In this document: positions 30,709 through 40,682 of the stretch, in pieces | Numbering within the stretch: the stretch's first letter is position 1 | How the letters are laid out: the number at the start of each line of letters is the position of its first letter | NCBI GenBank assembly: GCA_945957385.1 | Contig: CAMFKP010000013.1 | Coordinates: 1 to 64,000, forward strand | DNA from: an uncultured Aeromonadaceae bacterium | Lineage (GTDB): Bacteria > Pseudomonadota > Gammaproteobacteria > Enterobacterales > Aeromonadaceae | Length of the DNA stretch: 64,000 bases | Direction: 5' to 3' | The notes under the pieces: model-generated | What the model was told of the DNA's origin: nothing | Databases searched by the model: none | Seen by the model: only the letters and a program-made list of their open reading frames with translations | Made by a program: the position numbers and the translations under genes

Positions 30709-30922
30709 ATCAGGTATCTTGCTCTGTAGGATGAGAAAATGGCGAAATAATATTTCACCAGAAAAAATTCTGGCGGATTTTTTCATTAGGGCTCTGCCAC
30801 GCCAAGTGTTTTTTGCCTCGAGAGTAGATGGGGAGATAAAAAGGCAAGCCAACTCACGCTTTAGCGTGAGGCATATGATGAATAGTAAAAAAAGCGCCCT
30901 GCCTGAGCAGGGCGCGAGTCGG

Positions 30923-33571
30923 TTAGTTATCCAGGGTTAACAGCGGCAGATCATCCCAAATTAGTGGGTCCTGATCGGTACCGCCCGAGAAGTTCCATGG
31001 CCCGGTTTCGGCTTGCAATGGCCGGTAGGTGCTGGATAGACCATCCAGATCCCAGGTGGTGACATAGAACTTGATCCCCTTGAGTGCGTCAGGGCGTCCC
31101 AATGATGCACTTGGGAAGTCAAAGTTGATGGTCTTGTTCACCTTGTCGACGCTGATGGTCGGCGCGGGTGCGATCGGTTCACCAAATTGGCTGCCGTTCG
31201 CCCCCTTGCTGCTATACAGACTATTTTGCCAACCGAAGGCGACAACCTGACGGTGCCATGTTTCACCATCGGGCATGGCGCCACGAATTTTAGGCAGAAC
31301 TGTCTGCCCATCGGCTTGTCCTGGCAGATGAATGAAGATGCTGAAGCCGACATGATCAAATCCATTGGTTGGCACCCAGGTATCGGTGACGTTCGCCATC
31401 TTCAGACTAAGACGCACATTGTTACCTGCATGGAACACTTTGGCTTCTTCTATTGCCAGTTGTGGCGCCACCTTGTCGAAGCTGTTGTCACCCGGCAACC
31501 CATAGCTACCCAGAGGGCCGCCACTGCCTTCTGCGGCATCACCGCTATCGTCCAGCGTAATGGCCGGTGTATCTGGATAGGTGAGCTGACTTTGGAAATG
31601 GATATCCGGCAAGCTGCTGCCATCTGCGGCTTCATACAGGGCGAGACGGTGGTTTTGGGTCCCCATCTGGAAGTCCCGAATGGCCAAAGTGGCTTGCCAG
31701 TCGCCATGGCTATCGACGGTGACCTCGGTGGCTGAATCCAGATTGCCATCGACGACCAGCTTGATTGTGCGACCGGGGGTGCCGGTGCCATTGAGTGGCA
31801 GATCGGCGCTGAGTACCTTGCCTGCCAGCTCGGTGGTCAGTGTCATGCTCTGGTCCACCGGGGGTATGACGCCTGTGCCATCAGCTAGCAACAACAATGC
31901 AGATTTAGCCGGTAGAGCCAGCGTCAGAGTGCCATCTTCGGCCGTGACGATCTCCTGAGCCGTGTTTTGATTCAAAGCGTCAATAACCTGTAGGCGGCTT
32001 CCGGCGGCCAGACCTGTTGGCATGTGGTTGAGCAGTACTGTCTGACTGGCGGTGTTAAGAATGACATATGCGTCACTGCCATCCATATGACGACGATAGG
32101 CGAAGGCACCGGCGCCGGCACTCTCTTCCGCCAACACGTTCAGATCCCCTCGCGACAGCACCTTGTGCTCATGTCGTAGCGTCGTTAACGTCTGAATGAA
32201 ACGATACATCTCGGAGCTGGTGTTGAATGAATCGACCTTATCGCCATCTTCGCGATAGCCGCCATTGAACATCGCATCGCGGTAACCTGTGAATGCCTGC
32301 TCAGTGCCTTGATAGATGACCGGGATCCCGGGCAGGGTCAGCAGCGTAAACAGGGATTGTTTCAGGTCATCCTGGCTGGCTTGAGCCAACAAGCGAGCCA
32401 TATCGTGGTTTTCGATGAAATTTCCCAGCCGGTATGGGTCCGGGTACATTTCCATCATTTTGCGCAGGCGGAAGCCCAGTTCGGCGGTGGGCTTGCCACC
32501 GGCAAATACCTGACTCATGGTGGCCTGCAGCGGGAAGTTCAGCACCGACTCCAGTTCCGGTTTTTCCTTGGTGCCAAGGTAAGCAATCAGCTTTTCTTCG
32601 CCTTCGGTATGGAAGGCGGTAGACGCCTCAAAGATTTCGCCCAGGCTCAGGAAGTCGTGGCGTCCGGTTTCCTCTGCTTTCGCCAGAATACCGTCCTGGC
32701 TATGGAAAAAGTCGTTATAGAAGTCATGCTCGACAAACTTGACGGTGTCTACTCGAAAGGCATCCACCCCGACTTGATCGATCCAGTAGCGATAGCTTTG
32801 TTTCAGGTAATCGCGCACGGCCGGCGTGGCCGTGTTCAGATCATCCAGATCCGAAAGCTGGTAGGTAAATTGCTGCGTTTCGTTATTGTGATCGGCAATG
32901 GCGGGTGTCCAGTGGTAGATCGCGGCTTTTTGCGCCGCTGCGCTATTGCAATCATTCAGGTTCAAGGGGGCTGGCAAGGATTGCCCGGCGGCTAATGCGC
33001 CGGGGATGAGCTCAAATCCTTTACAAGGCTGCGCAGGATCATAGTTGCCTTTATAGGTAAAGAAGTTACCCAGGTGGTTAACGACCACATCCTGAATCAG
33101 ATACATGCCACGCTTATGCAGACCAGTCGCCAGTGCCTGATAACTGGCCAGGTCACCGAAATGTTCATCCACTTTTTGCAGATCCCGGGCCCAGTAGCCA
33201 TGGTAACCCCCATAGTTTTGCGCCGGATCCCACCATTGATTGGCTACGGGCGGCGTGGTCCAAACCGCGGTTGCTCCCAGACCGGCGATGTAATCCAGTT
33301 TTTGTTGCACACCGACCAGGTCGCCACCGCTGAATTTTTTTTCGCTGCTGGGGTCGTATTCACCGGCACCTTGGTTGTTATTGCTGGCATCGCCATCATT
33401 GAAACGGTCAATCATCAAAAAATAAATTATCTGATCGCGCCAGTCTGGTGATGCAACATGACGATCGGGGTTTTGTACATTGGGCTCATTCTTATCACTG
33501 CCACAACCAGATAGTGCGAAAATAATCGCTGAAGCCAGCACTCCAAGCCGGATATTGCGGTTTTTATCCAT
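30923..33571 (-). CDS. Lipoprotein alpha-amylase (GH13) with C-terminal extension
   Basis: AIIFALSGCGSDK lipobox; DVVVNHLG; VDAFRVDTVKFV; LSLGEIFE; NFIENHDMAR. Confidence 0.93.
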   Translation of the reverse strand: MDKNRNIRLGVLASAIIFALSGCGSDKNEPNVQNPDRHVASPDWRDQIIYFLMIDRFNDGDASNNNQGAGEYDPSSEKKFSGGDLVGVQQKLDYIAGLGATAVWTTPPVANQWWDPAQNYGGYHGYWARDLQKVDEHFGDLASYQALATGLHKRGMYLIQDVVVNHLGNFFTYKGNYDPAQPCKGFELIPGALAAGQSLPAPLNLNDCNSAAAQKAAIYHWTPAIADHNNETQQFTYQLSDLDDLNTATPAVRDYLKQSYRYWIDQVGVDAFRVDTVKFVEHDFYNDFFHSQDGILAKAEETGRHDFLSLGEIFEASTAFHTEGEEKLIAYLGTKEKPELESVLNFPLQATMSQVFAGGKPTAELGFRLRKMMEMYPDPYRLGNFIENHDMARLLAQASQDDLKQSLFTLLTLPGIPVIYQGTEQAFTGYRDAMFNGGYREDGDKVDSFNTSSEMYRFIQTLTTLRHEHKVLSRGDLNVLAEESAGAGAFAYRRHMDGSDAYVILNTASQTVLLNHMPTGLAAGSRLQVIDALNQNTAQEIVTAEDGTLTLALPAKSALLLLADGTGVIPPVDQSMTLTTELAGKVLSADLPLNGTGTPGRTIKLVVDGNLDSATEVTVDSHGDWQATLAIRDFQMGTQNHRLALYEAADGSSLPDIHFQSQLTYPDTPAITLDDSGDAAEGSGGPLGSYGLPGDNSFDKVAPQLAIEEAKVFHAGNNVRLSLKMANVTDTWVPTNGFDHVGFSIFIHLPGQADGQTVLPKIRGAMPDGETWHRQVVAFGWQNSLYSSKGANGSQFGEPIAPAPTISVDKVNKTINFDFPSASLGRPDALKGIKFYVTTWDLDGLSSTYRPLQAETGPWNFSGGTDQDPLIWDDLPLLTLDN

Positions 33572-33614
33572 CATATATTCCAGGTTATTTGAACGGGTGT
33601 GCTGATTTTAGATG

Positions 33615-33647
33615 TGGCGCTTCAAATGAAATTAGCATTATGCGCCA
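33615..33647. promoter_or_regulatory. Inverted repeat in amylase upstream region (TGGCGC-21-GCGCCA)
   Basis: Read directly between the AraC-family gene and amylase start. Confidence 0.4.
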
Positions 33648-33699
33648 ATGTGTTGGCTATGGGTGCCAGTCGAATAAAGTGTGATCCGGCTCCTGATGG

Positions 33700-35208
33700 C
33701 TACAAGCTGCGAGCTTGAAAGCCTTCACCGCCGTTATCCAGTTGCAATACGACCTGTTCATCCGTCCCAAACTGGAACATCAGGGGCGTGGCGTGATGCG
33801 GAGGCTTGATGACACCTTGCCATGACCAGGCTTGGCCACACATTTCACCGCGCAGTAGGGTATGCACGGGGCGGCCATCCGGGGCTTGCCAAGTCGCCCG
33901 AACCACTGGCCAGGCATCGCGACTGAATAGCCGAACCAGTAGCCGCGATTGCGCATCTTCATCCTCAAAATGGATAATTTGATGGCAGACCACGGGGTGC
34001 TGACCAAGCAGTACCGGAACGTCGAGGCAGTAGTCTCTACCACCATTGTTATCCACATAAAGCTCGGTTCCGGTGCGGTATTCGATTCGAAAACGCAGTG
34101 GATCGTGAACTGGTAGACTCGGAGTTGACCACAGCTCGATCTCCGGTTCGAGAAAGCGCTCAAAAGTCGCTGCATATGGCCGCCAGATACCATCCTTGTC
34201 TTCGCACAGTACCTGTACCGACTTATCGAACGCCAGATTGCGCAAGTAAAGCCAGATACGCGCGCCACTGTATTGACGCAAACTGCGGTGTTGCAGTTGA
34301 TTAATGGCGTAGTAGAGGCTGATGGCGGGCGTCTCCCGTTGCGGGTCTGCCGGTGAGAAATAGCGTTGTCGATAGGCTCCGGGCGACATGCCAAACCAGG
34401 AGCGGAAGGCACGTTGAAAGCTGGGAGCGTCCTGATAACCGAGCATCAAACCGACTTTTAATGCCGAATTTTGGCGATGACAAAGCAGACTGACAGCGCG
34501 GTTGCGCCGGACATCTTCCAGCAGTTGGCTATGGCTGGTGCCGTGTTGTTGCAACTGACGTTGCAGACTGCGCGTCGGGAGCGCGAGGTGAGCGGCGAGT
34601 TCTGGAACGCTCAAGCGGGCGGGCAGTGCCTGCTCCATCACATGTTTGATTCGCTCCAGCAGGCCTCTGGGTTGTGCGCCCAAGCGATGCAAGCGGTGTA
34701 GCACGGTCGTCAACGCGCAGTGTAACGGTTGTAATTCAGACGTTAGGAATGTCTTGCGCAATGCATAGGCGACATGCAGTGCCGGCTGCCGGCCAAAGGT
34801 CGAAGGCAACAGATTAGGCAAGGTCTCATCCGCCTTAATCCGTTGCGGCCATTCAAGCCACCAATGAATACGCGGGCTGCATTGACTGAGGTTAAGGTGC
34901 CAAAGCTGTATCAACCACCACAAGGATGCCAGATCGGATGAGGGGTTCAGCGCGGTAAAACTGATCGTCAGTTCCTGCTCGCTTTCCCGCCATTCTGGAT
35001 ACCATGCCAGGCCAAGCAACGGCATGCTTTCGCACCATTGCTGTAATGCCTGCATTGCGTCGCTGGCGGAAAATGCGGCGTATTCTATCAGTCGCAACAG
35101 ATCATCCAGTTGCCAGATCTCTTCACCCAGTGAGATTTGTTGACGCTGGCATGTCGCGGTAAGTTGCAACAGGAGGGCTTGCCGCTGAGCTTCAAGTGAT
35201 GGACTCAT
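33700..35208 (-). CDS. AraC-family regulator with C-terminal CBM21-like domain(s)
   Basis: HTH at about residues 183-283 (LSVPELAAHLALPTRSLQRQLQQHGTSHSQLLEDVRRNRAVSLL...MLGYQDAPSFQRAFRSWFGMSPGAYRQRY); IWLYLRNLAFDKSVQV...LRFRIEYRTGTELYVDNNGGRDYCL at about 315-396. Confidence 0.85.
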   Translation of the reverse strand: MSPSLEAQRQALLLQLTATCQRQQISLGEEIWQLDDLLRLIEYAAFSASDAMQALQQWCESMPLLGLAWYPEWRESEQELTISFTALNPSSDLASLWWLIQLWHLNLSQCSPRIHWWLEWPQRIKADETLPNLLPSTFGRQPALHVAYALRKTFLTSELQPLHCALTTVLHRLHRLGAQPRGLLERIKHVMEQALPARLSVPELAAHLALPTRSLQRQLQQHGTSHSQLLEDVRRNRAVSLLCHRQNSALKVGLMLGYQDAPSFQRAFRSWFGMSPGAYRQRYFSPADPQRETPAISLYYAINQLQHRSLRQYSGARIWLYLRNLAFDKSVQVLCEDKDGIWRPYAATFERFLEPEIELWSTPSLPVHDPLRFRIEYRTGTELYVDNNGGRDYCLDVPVLLGQHPVVCHQIIHFEDEDAQSRLLVRLFSRDAWPVVRATWQAPDGRPVHTLLRGEMCGQAWSWQGVIKPPHHATPLMFQFGTDEQVVLQLDNGGEGFQARSL

Positions 35209-35477
35209 CGTAGCTCCGGCAGGGCGACTTCACCGCGAATCAAGGCTTCTTTTCGCGACTTTGACCATTGCTTCAAGGCATATTCCAGACGTAACGCCCG
35301 GCGGTGATCCCCCACAGCCGAGTGCCATTCCAGCGTCAGTGGCCCCTTGCCACGCAGTGCCCGGGCACCATCACCTCGGATATGTTGCTGCAGGCGTCGA
35401 GCCACATCGAGACTGATGCCGGTATACAGTCGCTGATCCCGATCGCGTATTAAATAGAGGTACCACTCGCCGTTCAT
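35205..35477 (-). CDS. GIY-YIG nuclease superfamily protein (YhbQ/UPF0213-like)
   Basis: WYLYLIRDRDQRLYTGISLDVARRLQQHIRGDGARALRGKGPLTL; ATGA overlaps on both sides. Confidence 0.9.
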   Translation of the reverse strand: MNGEWYLYLIRDRDQRLYTGISLDVARRLQQHIRGDGARALRGKGPLTLEWHSAVGDHRRALRLEYALKQWSKSRKEALIRGEVALPELR

Positions 35478-36097
35478 CGTAGATGCTCGAACAGCAGGCG
35501 AAGCGGCGAGAGTAGTATGAGTACGGCCATCGCCGTCAATAACAGATTCAACAGAGCTTTGGGCCAGGATAAATGCTGGGCTTCTGCCACCCCCAACCAC
35601 AATAGCCACAATGACCAGAACCCAAGTATGAGTTGCAGCCCGGCCAGTATGACAAAACCAGGTTGTGCGGACAGTTGTGTCATCTGCTCCGGCGTTCTGG
35701 GTAAAAACAGCGCTTGGCCTTGCTGCAGGGTCATCATGAACCAGACGAGCAGACCTAACACATTGGGTAATCCGGACCAGGCCATGACGGTACGAAGTTC
35801 TGCGCTGTCTGCGTCGCCACCCAACCAGTGTCCAATGCGGGCCAACAACCAGCTACCAATCCACAGTTCTGCCCATCCCAGTAGGGGCCCTAATAACAGA
35901 CATACTGGCAGCAGGAGCCAGAGTGACATCTGGCTGCCCAAACCATGGCCACTGGCTTGTCCCAACGCCGTTGCCACACCACTCAGGGCAGCGAGCGTCA
36001 TCACGTTATAGCCAGGTGCCTCATCGAGCAGGCGACGAAAGGTTTGTCTCGGGCGCCACCACAGGCTTTGCCATGGATTGAGTGTCAGGTATGCCAT
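35474..36097 (-). CDS. Yip1-family integral membrane protein
   Basis: NPWQSLWWRPRQTFRRLLDE plus five hydrophobic stretches and AWSGLPNVLGLLVW. Confidence 0.75.
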   Translation of the reverse strand: MAYLTLNPWQSLWWRPRQTFRRLLDEAPGYNVMTLAALSGVATALGQASGHGLGSQMSLWLLLPVCLLLGPLLGWAELWIGSWLLARIGHWLGGDADSAELRTVMAWSGLPNVLGLLVWFMMTLQQGQALFLPRTPEQMTQLSAQPGFVILAGLQLILGFWSLWLLWLGVAEAQHLSWPKALLNLLLTAMAVLILLSPLRLLFEHLR

Positions 36098-36252
36098 ACG
36101 TCAGATCTCTCTGCGCAACAGAAGTTGCCAAGGATACACCAGTCGCCCCAGAGAGATGAACGGAAAGGCACAGGGGCTGCATCTTGCTGCTATCCGCAGG
36201 CTTAATCCATGAAAAAGCCGGCTCGAGGCCGGCTTGATGTACCGCAGACAGA

Positions 36253-37311
36253 TTAGAAGTCGTAGCGCAGGCCGACGGCAACAATGTCATCGGTATTGAT
36301 GCCGTTGCTGGCGGTGAAGCTGTTGTCATTCAACAGATTGATGCGGTAGTCCACATAGGACTGGAAGCTATCGTTGAACTTGTAGGTGGCATTGACGCTG
36401 ACGTATTCGTTGGCGGTATCGTCAATGTTCTGGCTGCTGTCTTTGACGTCAGAGCGGATGTAAGCCAGGCCCGGCGTAAACTTGTCAGCAATAGTGTATT
36501 GAACAACGGCCTCATAACCACGGTTCTTGTGCGCGTAACCGTTGTTAATGAAGTAGTGGTCGCGCCCCTCAGAAACGGTGGCTGCGGCATACAGGTTATT
36601 GGCGCTGTAACGCAACCCGAGGCCTGTCAGCTGGGCGTCATCTTGACCACCGAAGGTGGCTTGTTGTTTCTGATCAGCAGTCTTGCCAGCACGGTTGTAG
36701 ACGGCAGCCATGCTCAGGCCCATCGGCGCGTCATAGGAAAGACCAACCGCATAACCTTCGTCACTGCCCAGCATCCACTTTGCACTGTCGTCATTTTGTG
36801 GAGTGTTCTTGCCGGTGAATTGCAGACCAAGTGTGACACCATTATTGGTATAGGCGTACTTGAACAGACCGTTAGTACGGCCAGTACCGAACACTTCGGT
36901 GTTTTTGCCTAGACCATCACCACCAAACTCTGGCAGGACGTCGGTGTAGTCATTCACCATGGAGAACAGACCATCCTGACGGCCGTAGGTCAGTTGCCCG
37001 AAGGTGGCATGACGCATACCGGCATAGCCCAGACGCAGTTCATCATTATTGCTGCCGGAGGTGGGCAGATTGTACTCGGCCTGACCGATACCACTCAGCT
37101 CGCTATTGATTGCCGTCTCACCTTTCATACCAAGACGGAAGTAGCTTTGATCGCCGCTGAGCTCGTCATTGCTGGTACCGTAATACAGGCCGGTTGCACG
37201 ACCGTAGACATCGAGCTTGGTACCATCCTTGTCATACACATTGGCTGCGGAGGCTGAGCCGGCAACCAGTAATGCAGGCACAGTCAGGCAAAGGGTTTTC
37301 ATCTTATTCAT
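36253..37311 (-). CDS. Gram-negative general porin
   Basis: Signal MNKMKTLCLTVPALLVAGSASAANVYDKDGTKLDVYGRATGLYY; C-terminal VAVGLRYDF. Confidence 0.93.
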   Translation of the reverse strand: MNKMKTLCLTVPALLVAGSASAANVYDKDGTKLDVYGRATGLYYGTSNDELSGDQSYFRLGMKGETAINSELSGIGQAEYNLPTSGSNNDELRLGYAGMRHATFGQLTYGRQDGLFSMVNDYTDVLPEFGGDGLGKNTEVFGTGRTNGLFKYAYTNNGVTLGLQFTGKNTPQNDDSAKWMLGSDEGYAVGLSYDAPMGLSMAAVYNRAGKTADQKQQATFGGQDDAQLTGLGLRYSANNLYAAATVSEGRDHYFINNGYAHKNRGYEAVVQYTIADKFTPGLAYIRSDVKDSSQNIDDTANEYVSVNATYKFNDSFQSYVDYRINLLNDNSFTASNGINTDDIVAVGLRYDF

Positions 37312-37387
37312 TGTTGTGTCCTCCAGAAATCGCCGGTCTGGCAGGGATACCAATCCCGGCTAGTTGTCTGGTCACTCTAATCAGCGA

Positions 37388-37449
37388 AAAGTAAACGTCA
37401 GTTCAACGTGATTGCAGTCACACGGTTGAAAGTAAACGGCAGCTCAACG
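37388..37449 (-). promoter_or_regulatory. Tandem direct repeats upstream of porin gene, OmpR-box-like
   Basis: On minus strand CGTTGAGCTGCCGTTTACTTTC and CGTTGAACTGACGTTTACTTTT, about 42 bp apart. Confidence 0.5.
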
Positions 37450-37518
37450 ACCAGAACACTGCCATCAAACGGATGATGGGGGATGTGGCGTGTCGCGCCG
37501 GCAACACGCCGGCGTGAA

Positions 37519-38448
37519 TTAATAGCGGCGCGGTTGCTCGGGGTTTTGTCGGGTCTTGAAGCGGCGATGCAACCACATATATTGCTCTGGTGCATGACGG
37601 ATGGCGTTTTCAATGACGCGATTGCTGCGGGTGGCATCGACGATATCATCCCCGGTTGGGAAGTCGGTCAGGGGGGCTTCGATAACCAGTCGGTAGCCTT
37701 GATCATGGGCTAGCCGCAGGGTATAGCAGGGCAGAACGCGGGTGTTTTTGACGCGAGCTAGGGTCGCGGTACCTGTGATGGTCGCACTGTCTGCAACCGC
37801 AAAGAATGGCACAAACACACTGGCATGACGGCCGTAGTCATGATCCGGCGCATACCAGAGTGCTTCGCCCTGGCGCAACGCTTTAATCATGCCTTTGATG
37901 TCGGTGCGATCGAGCAGACATTTATTCGAACGTGTACGTCCGCGGACTTGGGCATATTCGAGTACTGGGTTGTCATTTGGACGATAGACCCCCACCCCTG
38001 GCTGCAATAGACCAAACATTCGGGCATTGAGTTCCAGCGTCAGAAAATGGCAGGACAGCAACAGCATGCCGTGACTACCTGCGAGTGCTTCACGGACATG
38101 CTCTTCTCCGTCAATTTGCATGAGGGCACGCATGCGGCGATCCGGCCAGTACCATGCCATACCGACTTCAAAGATGGCACAGCCAACGCTTTCAAAATTA
38201 CGGTGCAGCAATTGCTCCCGTGCGGCCGCCGAGAGCTCAGGAAGTGCGAGTTCCAGATTGCGGCGGGCGATATGAACGCGGCGCTTCAAAAAGCGCATGG
38301 CCAAACGGCCTAACATGCGACCTAAACGCATCTGGAATGGATAGGGCAGTTGTACCAGTAGCCATAACAGACCTAATCCGCACCAGAGTAACCAATAACG
38401 TGGATGAAATAATGTGGCGTTCAAGGGAGGGGTATGCACAGGACCCAT
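37519..38448 (-). CDS. Lipid A biosynthesis acyltransferase (LpxL/HtrB family)
   Basis: HPRYWLLWCGLGLLWLLVQLPYPFQMRLGRMLGRLAMRFLKRRVHIARRNLELALPEL; HFLTLEL. Confidence 0.92.
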   Translation of the reverse strand: MGPVHTPPLNATLFHPRYWLLWCGLGLLWLLVQLPYPFQMRLGRMLGRLAMRFLKRRVHIARRNLELALPELSAAAREQLLHRNFESVGCAIFEVGMAWYWPDRRMRALMQIDGEEHVREALAGSHGMLLLSCHFLTLELNARMFGLLQPGVGVYRPNDNPVLEYAQVRGRTRSNKCLLDRTDIKGMIKALRQGEALWYAPDHDYGRHASVFVPFFAVADSATITGTATLARVKNTRVLPCYTLRLAHDQGYRLVIEAPLTDFPTGDDIVDATRSNRVIENAIRHAPEQYMWLHRRFKTRQNPEQPRRY

Positions 38449-38570
38449 GGCTCACAACTCCATAGATAGTAAAACGCCGAGCATGTTAGCAGATGTCGCC
38501 GCATTCAGGCGAATCAGCTGACGGTGCTGTGTTAGAATGTCGAGCATTTATGATTGTTTGAGTACAAAGC

Positions 38571-40004
38571 ATGAAAATCACGCTGCCTGATTTTGCCAAT
38601 GCCCGCGTTCTGGTGGTGGGCGATGTGATGCTGGATCGTTATTGGTCTGGTCCGACGGGGAGAATTTCTCCCGAGGCGCCGGTGCCGGTCGTCAAAGTCG
38701 AGCACAATGAGGTTCGCCCCGGCGGCGCGGCGAACGTCGCGCTGAACATTGCCGCTCTAGGAGCGCACACGGCGCTGAGTGGTTTTACCGGTGACGACGA
38801 AGCGGCAACCTTGCTAAATCAGCGACTCAAAGGGGTGGGTGTCGAGGCCGATTGTGTTGCGGTACAAGGGTTGCCGACCATCACTAAGCTACGAGTCCTG
38901 AGCCGTAATCAGCAGTTATTACGTCTGGATTTCGAAGAGAGTTTTGCCGAGGTGGATGCTACACCGTTGTTGGCGCGGCTATCTGCAAGGCTAACCCGGA
39001 TTAACCTGTTGGTATTGTCTGATTATGCCAAAGGCGCATTGCAGCAGGTTCAGCAGATGATTGCGATGGCGCGGGCACACGGTGTGCCAGTGCTGGTGGA
39101 TCCTAAAGGTACGGATTTTGAAAAATATCACGGTGCGACCCTGCTAACGCCCAATATGTCCGAGTTCGAGGCGGTCGTGGGCAAGGTCAAGGATGAAGCC
39201 GATTTGGTTGCCAAGGGGCAGGCGTTGATGGCGCAGTGCGATTTGCAGGCACTGCTTGTGACACGCTCTGAACATGGTATGACGTTGTTGCAACGTAACC
39301 AACCCGAACTGCACCTGCCGGCACAAGCGCATGAGGTGTTTGATGTTACCGGTGCTGGCGATACTGTCATTGGTACGTTAGCAGCGGGTTTAGCCTCCGG
39401 GATGGCATTACCGCAAGCCTGTGCTTTGGCCAATACCGCGGCCGGTATTGTGGTTGGTAAACTGGGCACGTCAACGGTCAGCCCGCTTGAGCTGGCGCAA
39501 GCGTTGCATTTAAACGCAGAGACGGGTTTTGGCGTGTTGAGCGAGCAACAATTGCTGGTGGCGGTCGAGGCCGCGCGCCGCCGTGGCGAGTCAATCGTTA
39601 TGACCAACGGCTGTTTTGATATCTTGCATGCTGGCCATGTGGCTTATTTGCAGCAGGCTCGCCAGCTGGGTGATCGTCTGATTGTCGCAGTCAATGATGA
39701 TGATTCTGTTCGTCGCTTGAAGGGCGATGGGCGTCCGGTCAATCCGGTCGAACGGCGTATGACGGTTCTGGCTGCATTGGGTGCTGTGGACTGGGTTGTG
39801 CCATTTAGCGAGGATACCCCGCGTCGTTTAATCGCCAGCGTTTTGCCTGATTTACTCGTTAAAGGTGGGGATTATCAGCCGGAACAAATTGCCGGTTATG
39901 ATGAGGTGAAGGCCAATGGTGGTGATGTCAGGGTGTTGAACTTTGAAAATGGCTGTTCAACCAGCGCCATCATCCAGACGATTCGTCAGCGCGATACGGA
40001 TTAA
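38571..40004 (+). CDS. hldE: Bifunctional heptose kinase/adenylyltransferase
   Basis: [59 protein letters not shown]. Confidence 0.96.
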   Translation: MKITLPDFANARVLVVGDVMLDRYWSGPTGRISPEAPVPVVKVEHNEVRPGGAANVALNIAALGAHTALSGFTGDDEAATLLNQRLKGVGVEADCVAVQGLPTITKLRVLSRNQQLLRLDFEESFAEVDATPLLARLSARLTRINLLVLSDYAKGALQQVQQMIAMARAHGVPVLVDPKGTDFEKYHGATLLTPNMSEFEAVVGKVKDEADLVAKGQALMAQCDLQALLVTRSEHGMTLLQRNQPELHLPAQAHEVFDVTGAGDTVIGTLAAGLASGMALPQACALANTAAGIVVGKLGTSTVSPLELAQALHLNAETGFGVLSEQQLLVAVEAARRRGESIVMTNGCFDILHAGHVAYLQQARQLGDRLIVAVNDDDSVRRLKGDGRPVNPVERRMTVLAALGAVDWVVPFSEDTPRRLIASVLPDLLVKGGDYQPEQIAGYDEVKANGGDVRVLNFENGCSTSAIIQTIRQRDTD

Positions 40005-40022
40005 TTCATCAGCTAATTGATA

Positions 40023-40065
40023 TAAAAAAACCGGTATGGCCGTGATGAACCATACCGGTTTTTTT
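40023..40065 (+). terminator. Terminator after hldE
   Basis: AAAAAACCGGTATGG-ccgtgatgaa-CCATACCGGTTTTTTT. Confidence 0.9.
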
Positions 40066-40082
40066 GTCTTGGCTTAGCGAAA

Positions 40083-40529
40083 TTAGGCTGTTTTTTGCAG
40101 CTCGGTTAGCTGTCTGTCCAGCATGATATAAAGTGCCAACGCCAGGCTATCCTCACCAAAGAAGTTGCGAATCCCCTCCAAATCCTCGACCGTGGCTGCG
40201 GTATAATGCTTTTCTTCATCATCGATGAGTGTCATGCGCTGACAGACAAATTTGTCGGTCCGGGTTTGAAACAACTTCAGATAAGCCAAACGACGATTGT
40301 CTTTATGGTGCCGCTCTTCGACGTTACAGATTTGCCAACCGACGAAACAGATATCCCGCGAATCGTCGCGCCGGACTGTTTGTTCTTGTGGCTCATCGTT
40401 TACACCACTACACAGATCCGGTCGTTCTTTGATGATGGCATCGCGATGATCCTGATCGGAAACCCGATGCAGGTTGCCGCTGGGCTGGCTCTGACCAAAT
40501 AGTTGTTTTGCCTTGTCCCACAAGCTCAT
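40083..40529 (-). CDS. Conserved-looking hypothetical cytoplasmic protein
   Basis: MSLWDKAKQLFGQSQPSGNLHRVSDQDHR..., RBS ggaggcac; no recognised family. Confidence 0.7.
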   Translation of the reverse strand: MSLWDKAKQLFGQSQPSGNLHRVSDQDHRDAIIKERPDLCSGVNDEPQEQTVRRDDSRDICFVGWQICNVEERHHKDNRRLAYLKLFQTRTDKFVCQRMTLIDDEEKHYTAATVEDLEGIRNFFGEDSLALALYIMLDRQLTELQKTA

Positions 40530-40682
40530 ATGTGCCTCCTTCGACCAGCACAAGCCTAATAAAATGAATCGGTTGCATGAATGTTAACCGGTTACTTCAT
40601 TGAGAAAACGGGATCGTCCTCGAAAGAGCGAAAAACAGCCAACTGGTTTTACCCAAAAATGCGAGCAAAGGCTTGAAACGAA

